NCBI GenBank assembly: GCA_903896925.1
Contig: CAITZM010000187.1
Coordinates: 62,001-126,000 of the forward strand
Origin: an uncultured Lentisphaerota bacterium
GTDB taxonomy: Bacteria > Verrucomicrobiota > Kiritimatiellia > CAIQIC01
Reading direction: 5' to 3'
DNA length: 64,000 nt
Shown here one piece after another: positions 35,385-45,344 of this stretch (position 1 is the stretch's first letter; the number at the start of each line of letters is the position of its first letter). Below the pieces are notes generated by a model that made no database searches, was not told the DNA's origin, and saw only the letters and a list, made by a program, of their open reading frames with translations. The translations under genes and the position numbers were made by a program.

Positions 35385-36593
35385 TCAGCAGAGGTCTTTG
35401 AACCGCGCGGCGGCGGACTGGAGCTCGCGCGAGGCGGCGAGCACGCCGCTGAGGCTCATCAGCTTGAGCAGGTCGCCGCTGCTCGGGGGCGGCTCCTCGA
35501 AGAGCGGCTTGTTGGTCCAGGTGGCAAGGGTCTCGGCGACTTTCTGCGCCACGGCGGGCGCGTCGTCGTCGGCCCCGAAAACGTGGACCGGCACGTCCTC
35601 GCCTTTCGTCGTGTGAACGGAGAGCATGGGGACGTAGGCACTCTGGCCTTCCTGCTTCACATTGCGCGGATTGAGGATCTTCTTCAGGCTCCAGCCGGCG
35701 ACCTCGCCGAAGGCGATCTCGACCTGGCGCAGCGGGCTGGTCAGCTTGATGAGTCCGCTGCTGGGATCGATGACGAACTGCGCGCGGCTGCGCTGCCGGT
35801 TCCGGTAGAGCACGACGCCGAGGATGCCGCCGAGCACGCAGGCGATGAACGCGCCGATAATGGCCTTGGGGCTGCCACCGCTGAAACCGCCGAAGAGGAA
35901 GCCGACCACAAAAATACTCGCGAAACTGGTGAGGCCGTAACCGAGCGCTAACGCCATCAGCATGCCGGATAGCGTTGGCTTGGGCCACAGCGTGAAGCCC
36001 GCGAAACCGCGCTCGAGCGTTCCCCAGCCAGGTATCTTCCAAGGCACATCGGCCGACCGTTCCGAGAAAAGCCGCAGGCGCCGCCGGTTAAAGGGATATA
36101 CGACGAGCCCGCTGATCAGGCCCAAGGCGACCAGGACGAACGGCTGCATGAACAGCAGCAGGAAGAACATCGTCGGGTCCACCTTGCACTCGACCACCGC
36201 CTCCTGCGGTTTGGCCGGGTCGTAATAGACCTCCAGCTTGGAGCCGACCGGGTGCTGGCGGACCAGGGCGCTGGCACGCGCATGGCCACCGCTCGATTTG
36301 CCGGAGCCAAAGGCGAAGCGGTCGCTTTCAAACGTCTGGCCGCCCACGGTATAGCGGTAGCGGATACCGAAGCCATAGGTCGTGCCATCGCTGTCGGAAC
36401 TGGAGGTGACCTCGCTGGAAAGGACCGTGGCGGTGGCGCGGGCATAGCGCAGCTGCGCATCGGCCGCGCGCCAGAAGCTGTGCACGATGAAGCCGACGAA
36501 GACGCCGGTGATGGAACACCAGAAGACGGCGAAGAACAACAAGCCGAAAAACGAACCCCGCCGCCCCGTCCCCATGTTGACTTCGCAGCGCAT
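35385..36593 (-). CDS. DUF3592-like membrane protein
   Basis: The 402-residue product has an N-terminal helix (about 14-34), a soluble stretch with a TYGFGIRYRYTVGGQTFESDRFAFG block and a YYDPAKPQEAVV strand, which are hallmarks of DUF3592, then a helix near 145-170 and two further helices about 225-275, and a cytosolic C-terminus. The function is unknown; DUF3592 proteins are generally envelope proteins. GGAG lies five bases before the ATG at 36593. It begins 18 bases after dnaJ on the same strand, so it is probably cotranscribed with grpE-dnaJ and might be stress-related. Confidence 0.75.
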   Translation of the reverse strand: MRCEVNMGTGRRGSFFGLLFFAVFWCSITGVFVGFIVHSFWRAADAQLRYARATATVLSSEVTSSSDSDGTTYGFGIRYRYTVGGQTFESDRFAFGSGKSSGGHARASALVRQHPVGSKLEVYYDPAKPQEAVVECKVDPTMFFLLLFMQPFVLVALGLISGLVVYPFNRRRLRLFSERSADVPWKIPGWGTLERGFAGFTLWPKPTLSGMLMALALGYGLTSFASIFVVGFLFGGFSGGSPKAIIGAFIACVLGGILGVVLYRNRQRSRAQFVIDPSSGLIKLTSPLRQVEIAFGEVAGWSLKKILNPRNVKQEGQSAYVPMLSVHTTKGEDVPVHVFGADDDAPAVAQKVAETLATWTNKPLFEEPPPSSGDLLKLMSLSGVLAASRELQSAAARFKDLC

Positions 36594-36611
36594 GTCGTCT
36601 CCGCGCAACCG

Positions 36612-37793
36612 TTACTTCTTCACGGCCTTCTTGTGCTCCAAAAACTCGGCGAAGCGCTCGCGCTGCTGGCGGAGCAGCGGGTGGTTGCCTTCCACGCACA
36701 ACGCGCCGAAGTCGCGCAACAGGTCGCGCTGCTTGCCGTCGAGCTTGACCGGCACCTCAATGGTGACCCGGACATGCTGGTCGCCGTCGTGCAGACCGCG
36801 GATGCCGTTCAGGCCCTCGTTGCGCATGCGGATGACGGTGCCGCTGACGGTGCCGGCGGGGACCTTGAGCGTGCGCCAGCCGTGGATGGTGGGCACCTCG
36901 ATCTCGCCGCCGAGCGCGGCGACGTGCAGGGGCACGGGCCACTCGATCAGGATGTCCTCGTCGCGCCGCTGGAACAGCGCGTGGGGCTTGACGTGCAGCA
37001 CGGTGAACAGGTCGCCGTTGGGGCCGCCGCGCAGGCCGCCCTCGCCCTGGCCCGCGAGCCGCAGCCGCGAACCGGTCTCGACGCCCGCCGGGATGTTGAG
37101 CTGGATCTTGCGTCGGCCGCGCACACGGCCCTCGCCGCGGCAGGCGCGGCAGGGCTTGGCGATGACCTCGCCCGCGCCGCCGCACGCCGGGCAGGTCTGG
37201 CGCATCTGGCCCAAAATGGTGTTGATGGCGGAAAAGCCCCGACCGGCGCAGCGCCGGCATTTTTCCGAGCCGCTGCCCGGCTCCGCGCCGGTGCCCTTGC
37301 ACGTGCCGCACTGGTCGTGGATGTTCAGCTCGATCTCGCGCTGCGAGCCGAAGACCGCCTCCTCGAACTCGATCTCGAGGTCGAAGCGCAAGTCGGTGCC
37401 GCGCGCCGCGCCGCCTTCCTCCTGCGCGCCGCCGAAGAAATTATCGAAAATGCTCCCGCCGCCGCCGCCGACCGTGCCCATGAACGTGCGCAGGGCCTCT
37501 TCCAGGTCAATGCCCATGCCGCCAAACCCGGCTCCGCCCCCGCGGCCCATGCCACCGCCGGGCGTGAACGCCGCCATGCCGTATTGATCGAAGAGCTGCC
37601 GCTTCTCCGTATCGCTCAGGACCTCGTAGGCCTCGGTGGCCTCCTTGAACTGCTCCTCGGCCTGGATGTTGCCCGGATTGCGGTCGGGGTGGAACTGCAG
37701 CGCGAGCTTGCGGTAGGCCTTCTTGATGTCATCGGCCGTCGCCGTGCGCGCCACCGAGAGCACCTCGTAGAAATCTCGCTTCGCGGAGGCCAT
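36612..37793 (-). CDS. dnaJ: Chaperone protein DnaJ
   Basis: DnaJ is the Hsp40 co-chaperone that delivers unfolded clients to DnaK and stimulates its ATPase. The 393-residue protein is complete: a J domain (1-70) with HPD at 35-37, a Gly/Phe-rich linker (about 75-125), four zinc-binding repeats (CGTCKGTG, CRRCAGRG, CPACGGAG, CRACRGEG; about 160-235) and the C-terminal substrate domain. It is a type I DnaJ. Its ATG shares one base with the grpE stop (TGATG). No dnaK is in the window. Confidence 0.98.
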   Translation of the reverse strand: MASAKRDFYEVLSVARTATADDIKKAYRKLALQFHPDRNPGNIQAEEQFKEATEAYEVLSDTEKRQLFDQYGMAAFTPGGGMGRGGGAGFGGMGIDLEEALRTFMGTVGGGGGSIFDNFFGGAQEEGGAARGTDLRFDLEIEFEEAVFGSQREIELNIHDQCGTCKGTGAEPGSGSEKCRRCAGRGFSAINTILGQMRQTCPACGGAGEVIAKPCRACRGEGRVRGRRKIQLNIPAGVETGSRLRLAGQGEGGLRGGPNGDLFTVLHVKPHALFQRRDEDILIEWPVPLHVAALGGEIEVPTIHGWRTLKVPAGTVSGTVIRMRNEGLNGIRGLHDGDQHVRVTIEVPVKLDGKQRDLLRDFGALCVEGNHPLLRQQRERFAEFLEHKKAVKK

Positions 37794-38404
37794 CAGACCA
37801 CGCCCTCTTCCGGCAACGCCTTGGTGTCCGCCGCCGGCTCCGTGGCGGGGGCGACGGGCACGGTCGCGGCCTCGGCCGGTCCGCGCGAAACGATGACCTG
37901 CGCCGGGCGCAGCAGCTTGCCGCCCAGGGTGTAGCCCCGCCGCAGCTCGGTGATCACCGTGCCTTCGGGATGCTCCTCCGACGCGATGCTCGTCACGGCC
38001 TCATGCATATTCGGGTCGAACGGCTGGCCCTCGACGGGCAGCGGCGCGAGCCCCGCCTGCGTAAACGCCTCCAGCAGCTGCGTGTAGATCATCTGGAAGC
38101 CGGTGACGATGTTCGCGTCCTTGGCGTGGATCTGCGCGTTCTTCAGGCCCAGCTGGAAATGGTCGAGCGCCGGCAGCAGCGCCGAGATCAGCTGCGCCGC
38201 CGCCTGCTGCTGCGATTCCACCCGGTCGCGCTGGACGCGCTTGCGGAAATTATCGAAGTCCGCCTGCAGCCGGAGCAGCTGGTCCTTGAGCTGCGCCTCC
38301 GGCGAAGGCGGCACGGGGGCCGCGGGGGTCGCAACCGGCTCCGCCGCGGGCGCTGCCGCGGCCGGTTCCGTCGAGGACGGCTTGGTGTGCTTTTTATCTT
38401 TCAT
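37793..38404 (-). CDS. grpE: Nucleotide exchange factor GrpE
   Basis: GrpE releases ADP from DnaK. The 203-residue product has a low-complexity Ala/Pro N-terminal arm (about 10-35), a long dimerising helix (LKDQLLRLQADFDNFRKRVQRDR, seen in two parts around 38-60), the conserved GFQMIYTQL region and the beta-domain NMHEAVTSIASEEHPEGTV followed by GYTLGGKLLRPAQVIVS. A C-terminal Ala/Pro/Glu tail is longer than usual. ATG 38404 starts just before the basic KDKKHTK segment; upstream in-frame codons look non-coding. It overlaps dnaJ by one base. Confidence 0.96.
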   Translation of the reverse strand: MKDKKHTKPSSTEPAAAAPAAEPVATPAAPVPPSPEAQLKDQLLRLQADFDNFRKRVQRDRVESQQQAAAQLISALLPALDHFQLGLKNAQIHAKDANIVTGFQMIYTQLLEAFTQAGLAPLPVEGQPFDPNMHEAVTSIASEEHPEGTVITELRRGYTLGGKLLRPAQVIVSRGPAEAATVPVAPATEPAADTKALPEEGVV

Positions 38405-38517
38405 GAAACTCCATAAAAACCGGGGACGTGTTAGCAACTGCCACCCTGTCCGGCAACAAAAAAGCGACGGGCCCGCGCGCGGGCTCACCCCGGCTGCCGT
38501 CACCATCGTGCCTGCGG

Positions 38518-38979
38518 CTATTTGCCGCCCGCTGTGTCTTTCCAATTCGGAGAGGTTTGCGAGGCCAGCAGGCGGCCGCGCAGGATGCGCACGCGCCAGG
38601 CTTTGACCTTCCCGCCGTCGCGAAAATCCTTCTCGGGAATGGTGAACGCCGCCTTGCGCGCGCCCTCGGTCTTGAAGTCATACTGGACGTGCAGGGCGTG
38701 GATCTCCGGCGCATCCTCCAGCACGTACTCGAACATCACCGTCGCGCCCGGCGGCAGGCCGTGTCCGGTGGCGGTCCAGTAGACGACAAACGTCGCGCCG
38801 CGCCGCGCGTCGTCCTCGAAAAACTTCGGGAGCTGCGCGCCGGCCTGCGGCAGGGGATTGGTGGTGCTGGCCCGCTCTTCCTGGGCGACCTTGTTGATCA
38901 CCGCCAGCGGCGCATCCTCTGCCATTGCAACCACCGACAGCAGCAACGCAGCCACAAAGCTTGAAAGTAATTTTGTCAT
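38518..38979 (-). CDS. Small exported protein of unknown function
   Basis: The 153-residue product has a clear Sec signal (MTKLLSSFVAALLLSVVAMA, cleavage near Ala20). The mature part is predicted mainly beta, with strands TFVVYWTATGHGLPPG, TVMFEYVLED and an AWRVRILRG strand near the end; this resembles a single immunoglobulin-like domain. No family is recognised. The ATG lies at the edge of a dispersed TTTGTCATT/GGTCAGTTGTC repeat, so the promoter and ribosome site are inside repetitive sequence. It is 114 bases upstream of grpE on the same strand. Confidence 0.7.
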   Translation of the reverse strand: MTKLLSSFVAALLLSVVAMAEDAPLAVINKVAQEERASTTNPLPQAGAQLPKFFEDDARRGATFVVYWTATGHGLPPGATVMFEYVLEDAPEIHALHVQYDFKTEGARKAAFTIPEKDFRDGGKVKAWRVRILRGRLLASQTSPNWKDTAGGK

Positions 38980-39006
38980 TGGTCAGTTGTCCTTTGTCAG
39001 TTGTCG
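38974..39006. repeat. GTCAGTTGTC-type short tandem repeat
   Basis: Three or four imperfect TTGTCA/GTCAGTTGTC units cover the start codon of the exported protein. A longer copy lies at 46881-46990. Confidence 0.6.
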
Positions 39007-39112
39007 CCGTGGACCTATTCAAACATCATTTGCCGAACCGTGGCGCATCGCATAAGGAAACCTGGCGCTCTTCGACGATCTTCATGCTTTCGCGGCCATT
39101 CGCTCCCGCTTC

Positions 39113-39144
39113 AATCGCAAATCATAAATCAAAAATCATCAATT
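39113..39144. repeat. AAATCATAAATC-type AT-rich repeat at the nuoN stop
   Basis: AATCGCAAATCATAAATC and then AAAAATCATC units reach the nuoN stop codon. Related runs lie at 42265, 47009, 51648 and 53660, all at nuo gene boundaries. Confidence 0.6.
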
Positions 39145-40579
39145 AATGCAGGCAGTGCAGCGCCCAGTTCAGCAGCGGCTGCGGCCAGACGCCGAGCACC
39201 AGCATGCCGGCCATGCAGATGAAGAGCACGACGCGCACGGTCCACGGCACGACGATCCGCGTGGCGGCGTCCGGCGCGGGATCGGCCCAGGCGCCGCGCA
39301 GCACGCGCAGATAGTAGCACAGCGCGATGACCGCGCCGGCCACGGCGACGCCGGCCAGCGCGTAGAACGCCGGATCGACCCGGGCTCGCAGCAACACCGC
39401 CAGCAGCAGGAAGAACTTGCCCAGCGCGCCGCCGAGCGGAGGGATGCCCGCCAGCGAGAGCATCGCCAGCAGCAGCGCCAGCGCCAGCAACGGCGAGCGG
39501 CGATGGAGGCCGGCGAGCGTGGCGCGATCCGCGGTGTCGCTCGCGTTCGCGACGACCGTCAGCACGGCGAACACGGCGAGGACGGCGAAGAGATACTGCA
39601 CGAGGTAGTAGATCACCGCGGCATGGCCCACATCGCCGCCGGCGGCGATGCCGAGCAGCAGAAAGCCGGCGTTGGTGATCGAGGAATAGCCGAGCAGCCG
39701 CTTGAGATCGGTCTGCGCCAGGCCGCCCACCGCACCGTAGAGCAGGGTGATGGCGGCGAGCGCCATCAGCAACACCGGCTGCGCCTCCCACGCGGTGGGC
39801 AACAGGTCGGCGAAGATGAGGCGCAGCAGCACCGCGAAGCCAGCGATCTTGCTGCCGCTGGCGAGGAACGCCGCGGCCGGCGTCGGCGCGCCCTGGTAGA
39901 CGTCCGGCGCCCAGATCTGCATCGGCACCATCGCCATCTTGAAGCCGAGCCCGAGCAGCACCATGCCGAAGCCGAAGGCGTAGACGCCCTGCGGCAGCTT
40001 GTCGCCGTGCAGCGCGTGGTGGATGGCGTCGAAGTTGAGGCTGCCGGTCGCGCCGAAGATGTAGGCGAGGCCGTAGGCCATGAAGCCCGCGGAGAGAGCG
40101 CCGAGCACGAGGTACTTCAGGCCCGCCTCCAGCGCCCGCGCCTCGCCGCGGAGGAAGCTGTTGAGGACGTAGAAAGTGATGGTCACCAGTTCCAGGGCGA
40201 CGAACAGGAAGATGAAGTCGTTGGCCGAGGCCAGCAGCATCATGCCCGCCGCCGCCAGCAGCACGAGCGCGGAGAACTCGGCGCCGCCCTGGCGCCGCAG
40301 CGGCCCGTGGGCATCGGCCAGCAGCAGCACCAGCGCCGCCGTGCCGAGCAGGATCTGCTTGAAGAAGATCGCGAAGCGGTCGAGCACAAACGTGTCACCA
40401 AAGAACGCGTGGTGCTGCGGGAAGGCGAGGAAAAGGCTGGCGAGCACCACGAGCAGCGCGCCCTCGGCCAGGCCGCGCCGGATCAGGCTGACGTGCTTCG
40501 GCCAGAACGCGCCGGCCAGCAGCCCGATCACCGCCAGCACGACCGTCGCGATTTCCATCTGGAGCGCGTAAAATTCCAT
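39143..40579 (-). CDS. nuoN: NADH-quinone oxidoreductase subunit N
   Basis: This is an antiporter-like proton-pumping subunit of complex I in the inner membrane. The 478-residue protein has about fourteen helices, with the family blocks FIFLFVALELVTITFYVLNSFLRG, GFGMVLLGLGFKMAMVPMQIWAPDVYQGAP and TDLKRLLGYSSITNAGFLLLG given here in overlapping pieces of the helices that hold the conserved Glu and Lys residues. It is the last gene of the operon. Its ATG overlaps the nuoM stop by one base (TGATG); a second ATG seven codons on is an alternative. Its own stop lies in an AT-rich repeat. Confidence 0.97.
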   Translation of the reverse strand: MEFYALQMEIATVVLAVIGLLAGAFWPKHVSLIRRGLAEGALLVVLASLFLAFPQHHAFFGDTFVLDRFAIFFKQILLGTAALVLLLADAHGPLRRQGGAEFSALVLLAAAGMMLLASANDFIFLFVALELVTITFYVLNSFLRGEARALEAGLKYLVLGALSAGFMAYGLAYIFGATGSLNFDAIHHALHGDKLPQGVYAFGFGMVLLGLGFKMAMVPMQIWAPDVYQGAPTPAAAFLASGSKIAGFAVLLRLIFADLLPTAWEAQPVLLMALAAITLLYGAVGGLAQTDLKRLLGYSSITNAGFLLLGIAAGGDVGHAAVIYYLVQYLFAVLAVFAVLTVVANASDTADRATLAGLHRRSPLLALALLLAMLSLAGIPPLGGALGKFFLLLAVLLRARVDPAFYALAGVAVAGAVIALCYYLRVLRGAWADPAPDAATRIVVPWTVRVVLFICMAGMLVLGVWPQPLLNWALHCLH

Positions 40580-42264
40580 CAGCGTTTCCCTGCCAAGTTA
40601 GGTTCCGGCTGGCTTGGGTTCGCGGGGCTGGAAGCCCCGCCCACAGCGGAGTGTGTCTCCCTCGTGCCCGCAGGGGCGACGCTACGCCCTCCAAGTGGAG
40701 GGCGGCGTGTCACGCCGCCTTCGTTATCCAAGGCCTGGAAAATTCCGGCACGGGTGTTCCCGCCTGAGGCGGGCAAGTTTCCAAAGCTTGGAAAACTGTG
40801 TTTCGTCAGATCGGTGGCAAGGCGCGGCCAGACCCCGGCGGCGAACAGGCCGATGAGCAGCAGCACGAGGGCGAACTTTTCAACGGCGTGCGGCTCGACC
40901 ACCTTTGCCGTGACGTTCGAGACGGGACCGAAGCAGACCGTGCGGACGGCGCGCAGGAAATAGGTCGCGGTCAGCACCAGGCCCCAGACGCCGGCGGCAA
41001 CCGCCAGCCGCATCCAGAGCGCGCCGTGCAGCCAGGCGCCGAGCAGCACGAGGATCTCGCTGACGAAGTTCGCGAAGCCCGGCAGGCCGAGCGCGGCCAG
41101 CACGGCCATGGTGAAGACGACGCCGAGGAACGGCGCGCGGCGCGCGAGGCCACCGTACGCGGCCAGCTCGCGCCGGCCGGTCTGCGTCTCCAGCAACCCC
41201 CACAGGCCGAACAGCAGCGCGGCGCTGACGCCGCTGGCGAAGAGCATCAGCGCGACGCCCTGCGCCCCGATGCTGTTGAGCGCGGCGAGGCCGAGCAGCA
41301 GGTAGCCCGCGTGGCTGACCGAGGCCCAGGCGATCAGCTTCTTGCCATCGGTCTGCCGCAGCGTGATCCAGCCGAGGTAGAGGATGTTCATGACCGCGGC
41401 CGCGGCGAGCAGCCGGGCGGCGAGCGGCGCGCTGGCGGCCGGCAGCAGCGGCAGGGCCAGGCGCAGCAGGCCGTAGGCGGCGAGCTGCTTGAGCACGCCG
41501 GCGCTGAACATCGCCAGCGCGGTCGGCGCGGCGGCGTAGGCGGGCGGCGCCCAGATGTGCAGCGGCCACGCGGAGAGCAGCACGCCGAAGCCGACCGCGA
41601 GCAGCAGCACGATCGCGTTCGCGGCGGCCGCGGGCAGGGGCGTCTGCCGCAGGGCGGCGGCCTGCGCGTCGAGGTCGAGCGCGTCCGGCGCGAAACTGAA
41701 GAGCACGAGGATGCCGAGCAGGGCCAGCAGCGCGCCGGCGGAGGCGAAAAGGCTCAGCTGCAGCGCGGCGCGCTCGCGCTGCACGGAGTCGTCAGGCTGC
41801 CCGGCGCGGCCCCAGCCCGCGATCAGGACGTAGGCCACGAGCACCTCGAACTCCATGAAGAAATAGAAGAAGAACAGGTTCCGCACCGCGAACGCGCCGA
41901 GCGCGCCGGCGACGAGGACGAGATAGAGCAGGTGGAACTGCTTCTCCCTTGTCCGCACGTCGCGGCCGAGCAGCGTGCCCGCGAAGCCGACCAGCGCGGC
42001 CAGCACGAAGCCGAGCGCGCTGACGCCGTCGAGGCCGAGCGTGAACTGGAGCTTCTGCCCGAGCCAGGGGTGGATCGAGGCGAACTGTACGCCGGCCTGC
42101 GCGCGGTCCAGGTGCGCGAACAGCACGAGGCTGGCGACGAGCGTCAGCCCCGTCGTCACCTGCGCGATGAGCCGGAACAGCCGGCCGGAAAAATGCGGCA
42201 CGGTCACGCCGATCAGCGCCATCGCCAGCGGCAGGAGCACCGTTATGACCAGTAAATCAGACAT
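40579..42264 (-). CDS. nuoM: NADH-quinone oxidoreductase subunit M with repeat-derived C-terminal tail
   Basis: This is a proton-pumping antiporter-like subunit of complex I. The 561-residue product carries the family features: MEFEVLVAYVLIAGWG with the conserved Glu, WPLHIWAPPAYAAAP, KKLIAWASVSHAGYLLLG and LPGFANFVSEILVLLG. The recognisable NuoM ends near residue 490, at WPRLATDLTKHS. The last 70 or so residues are encoded by palindromic repeats (40622-40794) that happen to stay open in frame, and the stop still overlaps the nuoN start. The tail is therefore probably a repeat insertion, not a domain. The start at 42264 gives a normal N-terminus. Confidence 0.95.
   Translation of the reverse strand: MSDLLVITVLLPLAMALIGVTVPHFSGRLFRLIAQVTTGLTLVASLVLFAHLDRAQAGVQFASIHPWLGQKLQFTLGLDGVSALGFVLAALVGFAGTLLGRDVRTREKQFHLLYLVLVAGALGAFAVRNLFFFYFFMEFEVLVAYVLIAGWGRAGQPDDSVQRERAALQLSLFASAGALLALLGILVLFSFAPDALDLDAQAAALRQTPLPAAAANAIVLLLAVGFGVLLSAWPLHIWAPPAYAAAPTALAMFSAGVLKQLAAYGLLRLALPLLPAASAPLAARLLAAAAVMNILYLGWITLRQTDGKKLIAWASVSHAGYLLLGLAALNSIGAQGVALMLFASGVSAALLFGLWGLLETQTGRRELAAYGGLARRAPFLGVVFTMAVLAALGLPGFANFVSEILVLLGAWLHGALWMRLAVAAGVWGLVLTATYFLRAVRTVCFGPVSNVTAKVVEPHAVEKFALVLLLIGLFAAGVWPRLATDLTKHSFPSFGNLPASGGNTRAGIFQALDNEGGVTRRPPLGGRSVAPAGTRETHSAVGGASSPANPSQPEPNLAGKR
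40622..40794. repeat. Cluster of palindromic repeats inside the nuoM 3' end
   Basis: From left: an inverted GTGG-headed hairpin (40622-40644, stems GCGGGGCT/AGCCCCGC); a decayed inverted GTAG unit (40663-40684); GTGGAG with GGCGGCG/CGCCGCC (40695-40721); TCCA-AGGCC-TGGA (40727-40740); CCCGCC-TGA-GGCGGG (40759-40773); and TTTCCAA-AGC-TTGGAAA (40778-40794). Confidence 0.8.
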
Positions 42265-42306
42265 GGGATTTAATATTTATGATTTAAGATTTCAGATTTG
42301 CGATTG
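42265..42306. repeat. AT-rich ATTTATGATTTAAGATTT repeat upstream of nuoM
   Basis: This run of ATTTAT/GATTT units abuts the nuoM start codon. It is related to the runs at 39113 and 47009. Confidence 0.6.
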
Positions 42307-42312
42307 AAGCCA

Positions 42313-42335
42313 GCAGCGGCGGCCGCCGCTCCCAG
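42313..42335. repeat. AGCGGCGGCCGCCGCT palindrome with CCCAGC head
   Basis: A perfect 16-base palindrome is followed by CCCAGC, an inverted and shortened GCTGGGAG-family unit. Confidence 0.55.
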
Positions 42336-42355
42336 CCAGCCGGAGCCGTTAGCCC

Positions 42356-42489
42356 GTAGGGGCGCAGTCTTGCTGCGCCCAATGTGTGTCGGTAGCGCCA
42401 CGAACGGGCGCAGCGAGACTGCGCCCCTACAAGGAGCAGGCTGTAGCGGCGACCTGCGGTCGCCGACGGCGGCCACAGGCCGCCGCTAC
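42356..42489. repeat. Two adjacent pairs of GTAG-headed hairpins
   Basis: The first pair (42356-42430) repeats the GGGCGCAG element of 5991 and 13921; its right unit has one loop change. The second pair (42443-42489) has stems CGGCGACC/GGTCGCCG and GGCGGCC/GGCCGCC and closes with CTAC. Together with the AT-rich run they fill the 246-base nuoL-nuoM gap. Confidence 0.85.
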
Positions 42490-42510
42490 AGAGGAATTGT
42501 TCAAGGAATT

Positions 42511-44351
<1,841 letters not shown>

Positions 44352-44355
<4 letters not shown>

Positions 44356-44660
44356 CCTTTCAGGCTCCGCAGGAGATCGGTGACCATGCTTGAGCGTTGG
44401 CGGAAGAGGGCGACGATGATGGCGAGGCCGATGGCGACCTCGGCGGCGGCGATGGCGATGATGAAGGTGGCGAGCACCTGGCCCTCGGCGTGTCCTCCGT
44501 AGCGCGAAAACGCGACGAGCGCGAGATTCGCGGCGTTCAGGTTCATCTCCAAGCCCATGAACACGAGCAGCGCATTCCGGCGCAGGACGATGCAGGCGAG
44601 GCCGAGCGCGAAGAGCGCGCCGCTGACGGCGAGATAGTGGATGAGGCCGACGTGCATCAT
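44352..44660 (-). CDS. nuoK: NADH-quinone oxidoreductase subunit K
   Basis: This small three-helix membrane subunit of complex I (102 residues) contributes a proton-channel glutamate. It has the family pattern LIHYLAVSGALFALGLACIVLRRN, LVFMGLEMNLNAANLALVAF with the conserved Glu, and AEVAIGLAIIVALFR. Its start, the first of two consecutive ATGs, overlaps the nuoJ stop as ATGA, and its stop overlaps nuoL. The longer open frame upstream of 44660 is out of keeping with the family and is ignored. Confidence 0.97.
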
Positions 44661-45163
44661 GGCTGCTTCTCCTTGCGGCCGAGCACGACGACGCCGATGG
44701 TCGCAGCCAGCAGGATGAGCGCGGTGATCTCCACGGGCAGCAGGTAGCGGGTGAAAACCGGCGTCATGACGTTTTCGAGCGTGCCCTCGAACCACTGCTC
44801 CGGGGCGGCGGCGAGCGCACCGCTGCGTTTGAGCACCGGCAGGAGCGCGGCGGCCAGCGCGGCGACGGCAAGCGGAGCGCCGGCCAGGCCGAGCAGATTG
44901 CCATGCCACCAGTGGCGGCTCTCGCGGTAGTCGAGCAGCATGATGACGAACAGGAACAGCACCATGATCGCACCGGCATAGACGAGGACCTGGATCATCG
45001 CGAGGAAGAACGCCTGCAGCAGCACATAGAGCCCGGCGAGGAAGAAGAACGAGAGTACGAGATAGAGCCCGCTGGCGACGGCGTTGGGGCTGATCAGCAC
45101 CAGCACGCCGCACAGCAGCAGCGCGAGGCTGAAGAACCAGAAGATGGCGTCGTAGGCGGTCAT
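44657..45163 (-). CDS. nuoJ: NADH-quinone oxidoreductase subunit J
   Basis: This five-helix membrane subunit of complex I has 168 residues. Typical blocks are NAVASGLYLVLSFFFLAGLYVLL and IQVLVYAGAIMVLFLFVIMLLDY, the latter holding the pi-bulge helix of the coupling path. It ends in a basic KEKQP tail. The start at 45163 gives the standard N-terminus. The upstream gap to nuoI (181 bases) is filled with GTAG-headed hairpins; downstream it overlaps nuoK. Confidence 0.97.
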   Translation of the reverse strand: MTAYDAIFWFFSLALLLCGVLVLISPNAVASGLYLVLSFFFLAGLYVLLQAFFLAMIQVLVYAGAIMVLFLFVIMLLDYRESRHWWHGNLLGLAGAPLAVAALAAALLPVLKRSGALAAAPEQWFEGTLENVMTPVFTRYLLPVEITALILLAATIGVVVLGRKEKQP

Positions 45164-45219
45164 GGCGAAAACCCAAACTTTCTACCGCTGCTGTGGGCGG
45201 GTTGGGTTGCGGCCTGGCT

Positions 45220-45318
45220 GTAGCGGCGACCTGTGGTCGCCGTCGGCGGTCGCAGACCGCCGCTACAGAAGCAGCTTGACCGAACGCCGCCCGCGGGTGT
45301 CGCAAGCGACGCCCCTAC
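45220..45318. repeat. GTAG-headed hairpin pair plus a single inverted unit
   Basis: The pair (45220-45266) has stems CGGCGACC/GGTCGCCG and, inverted, CGGCGGTC/GACCGCCG. A single inverted unit (45295-45318) has stems GGGCGTCG/CGACACCC with loop CTTG when read from its GTAG head. They lie in the nuoI-nuoJ gap. Confidence 0.8.
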
Positions 45319-45344
45319 AAAACAAAAAATGTCGTCGCGCGTGG

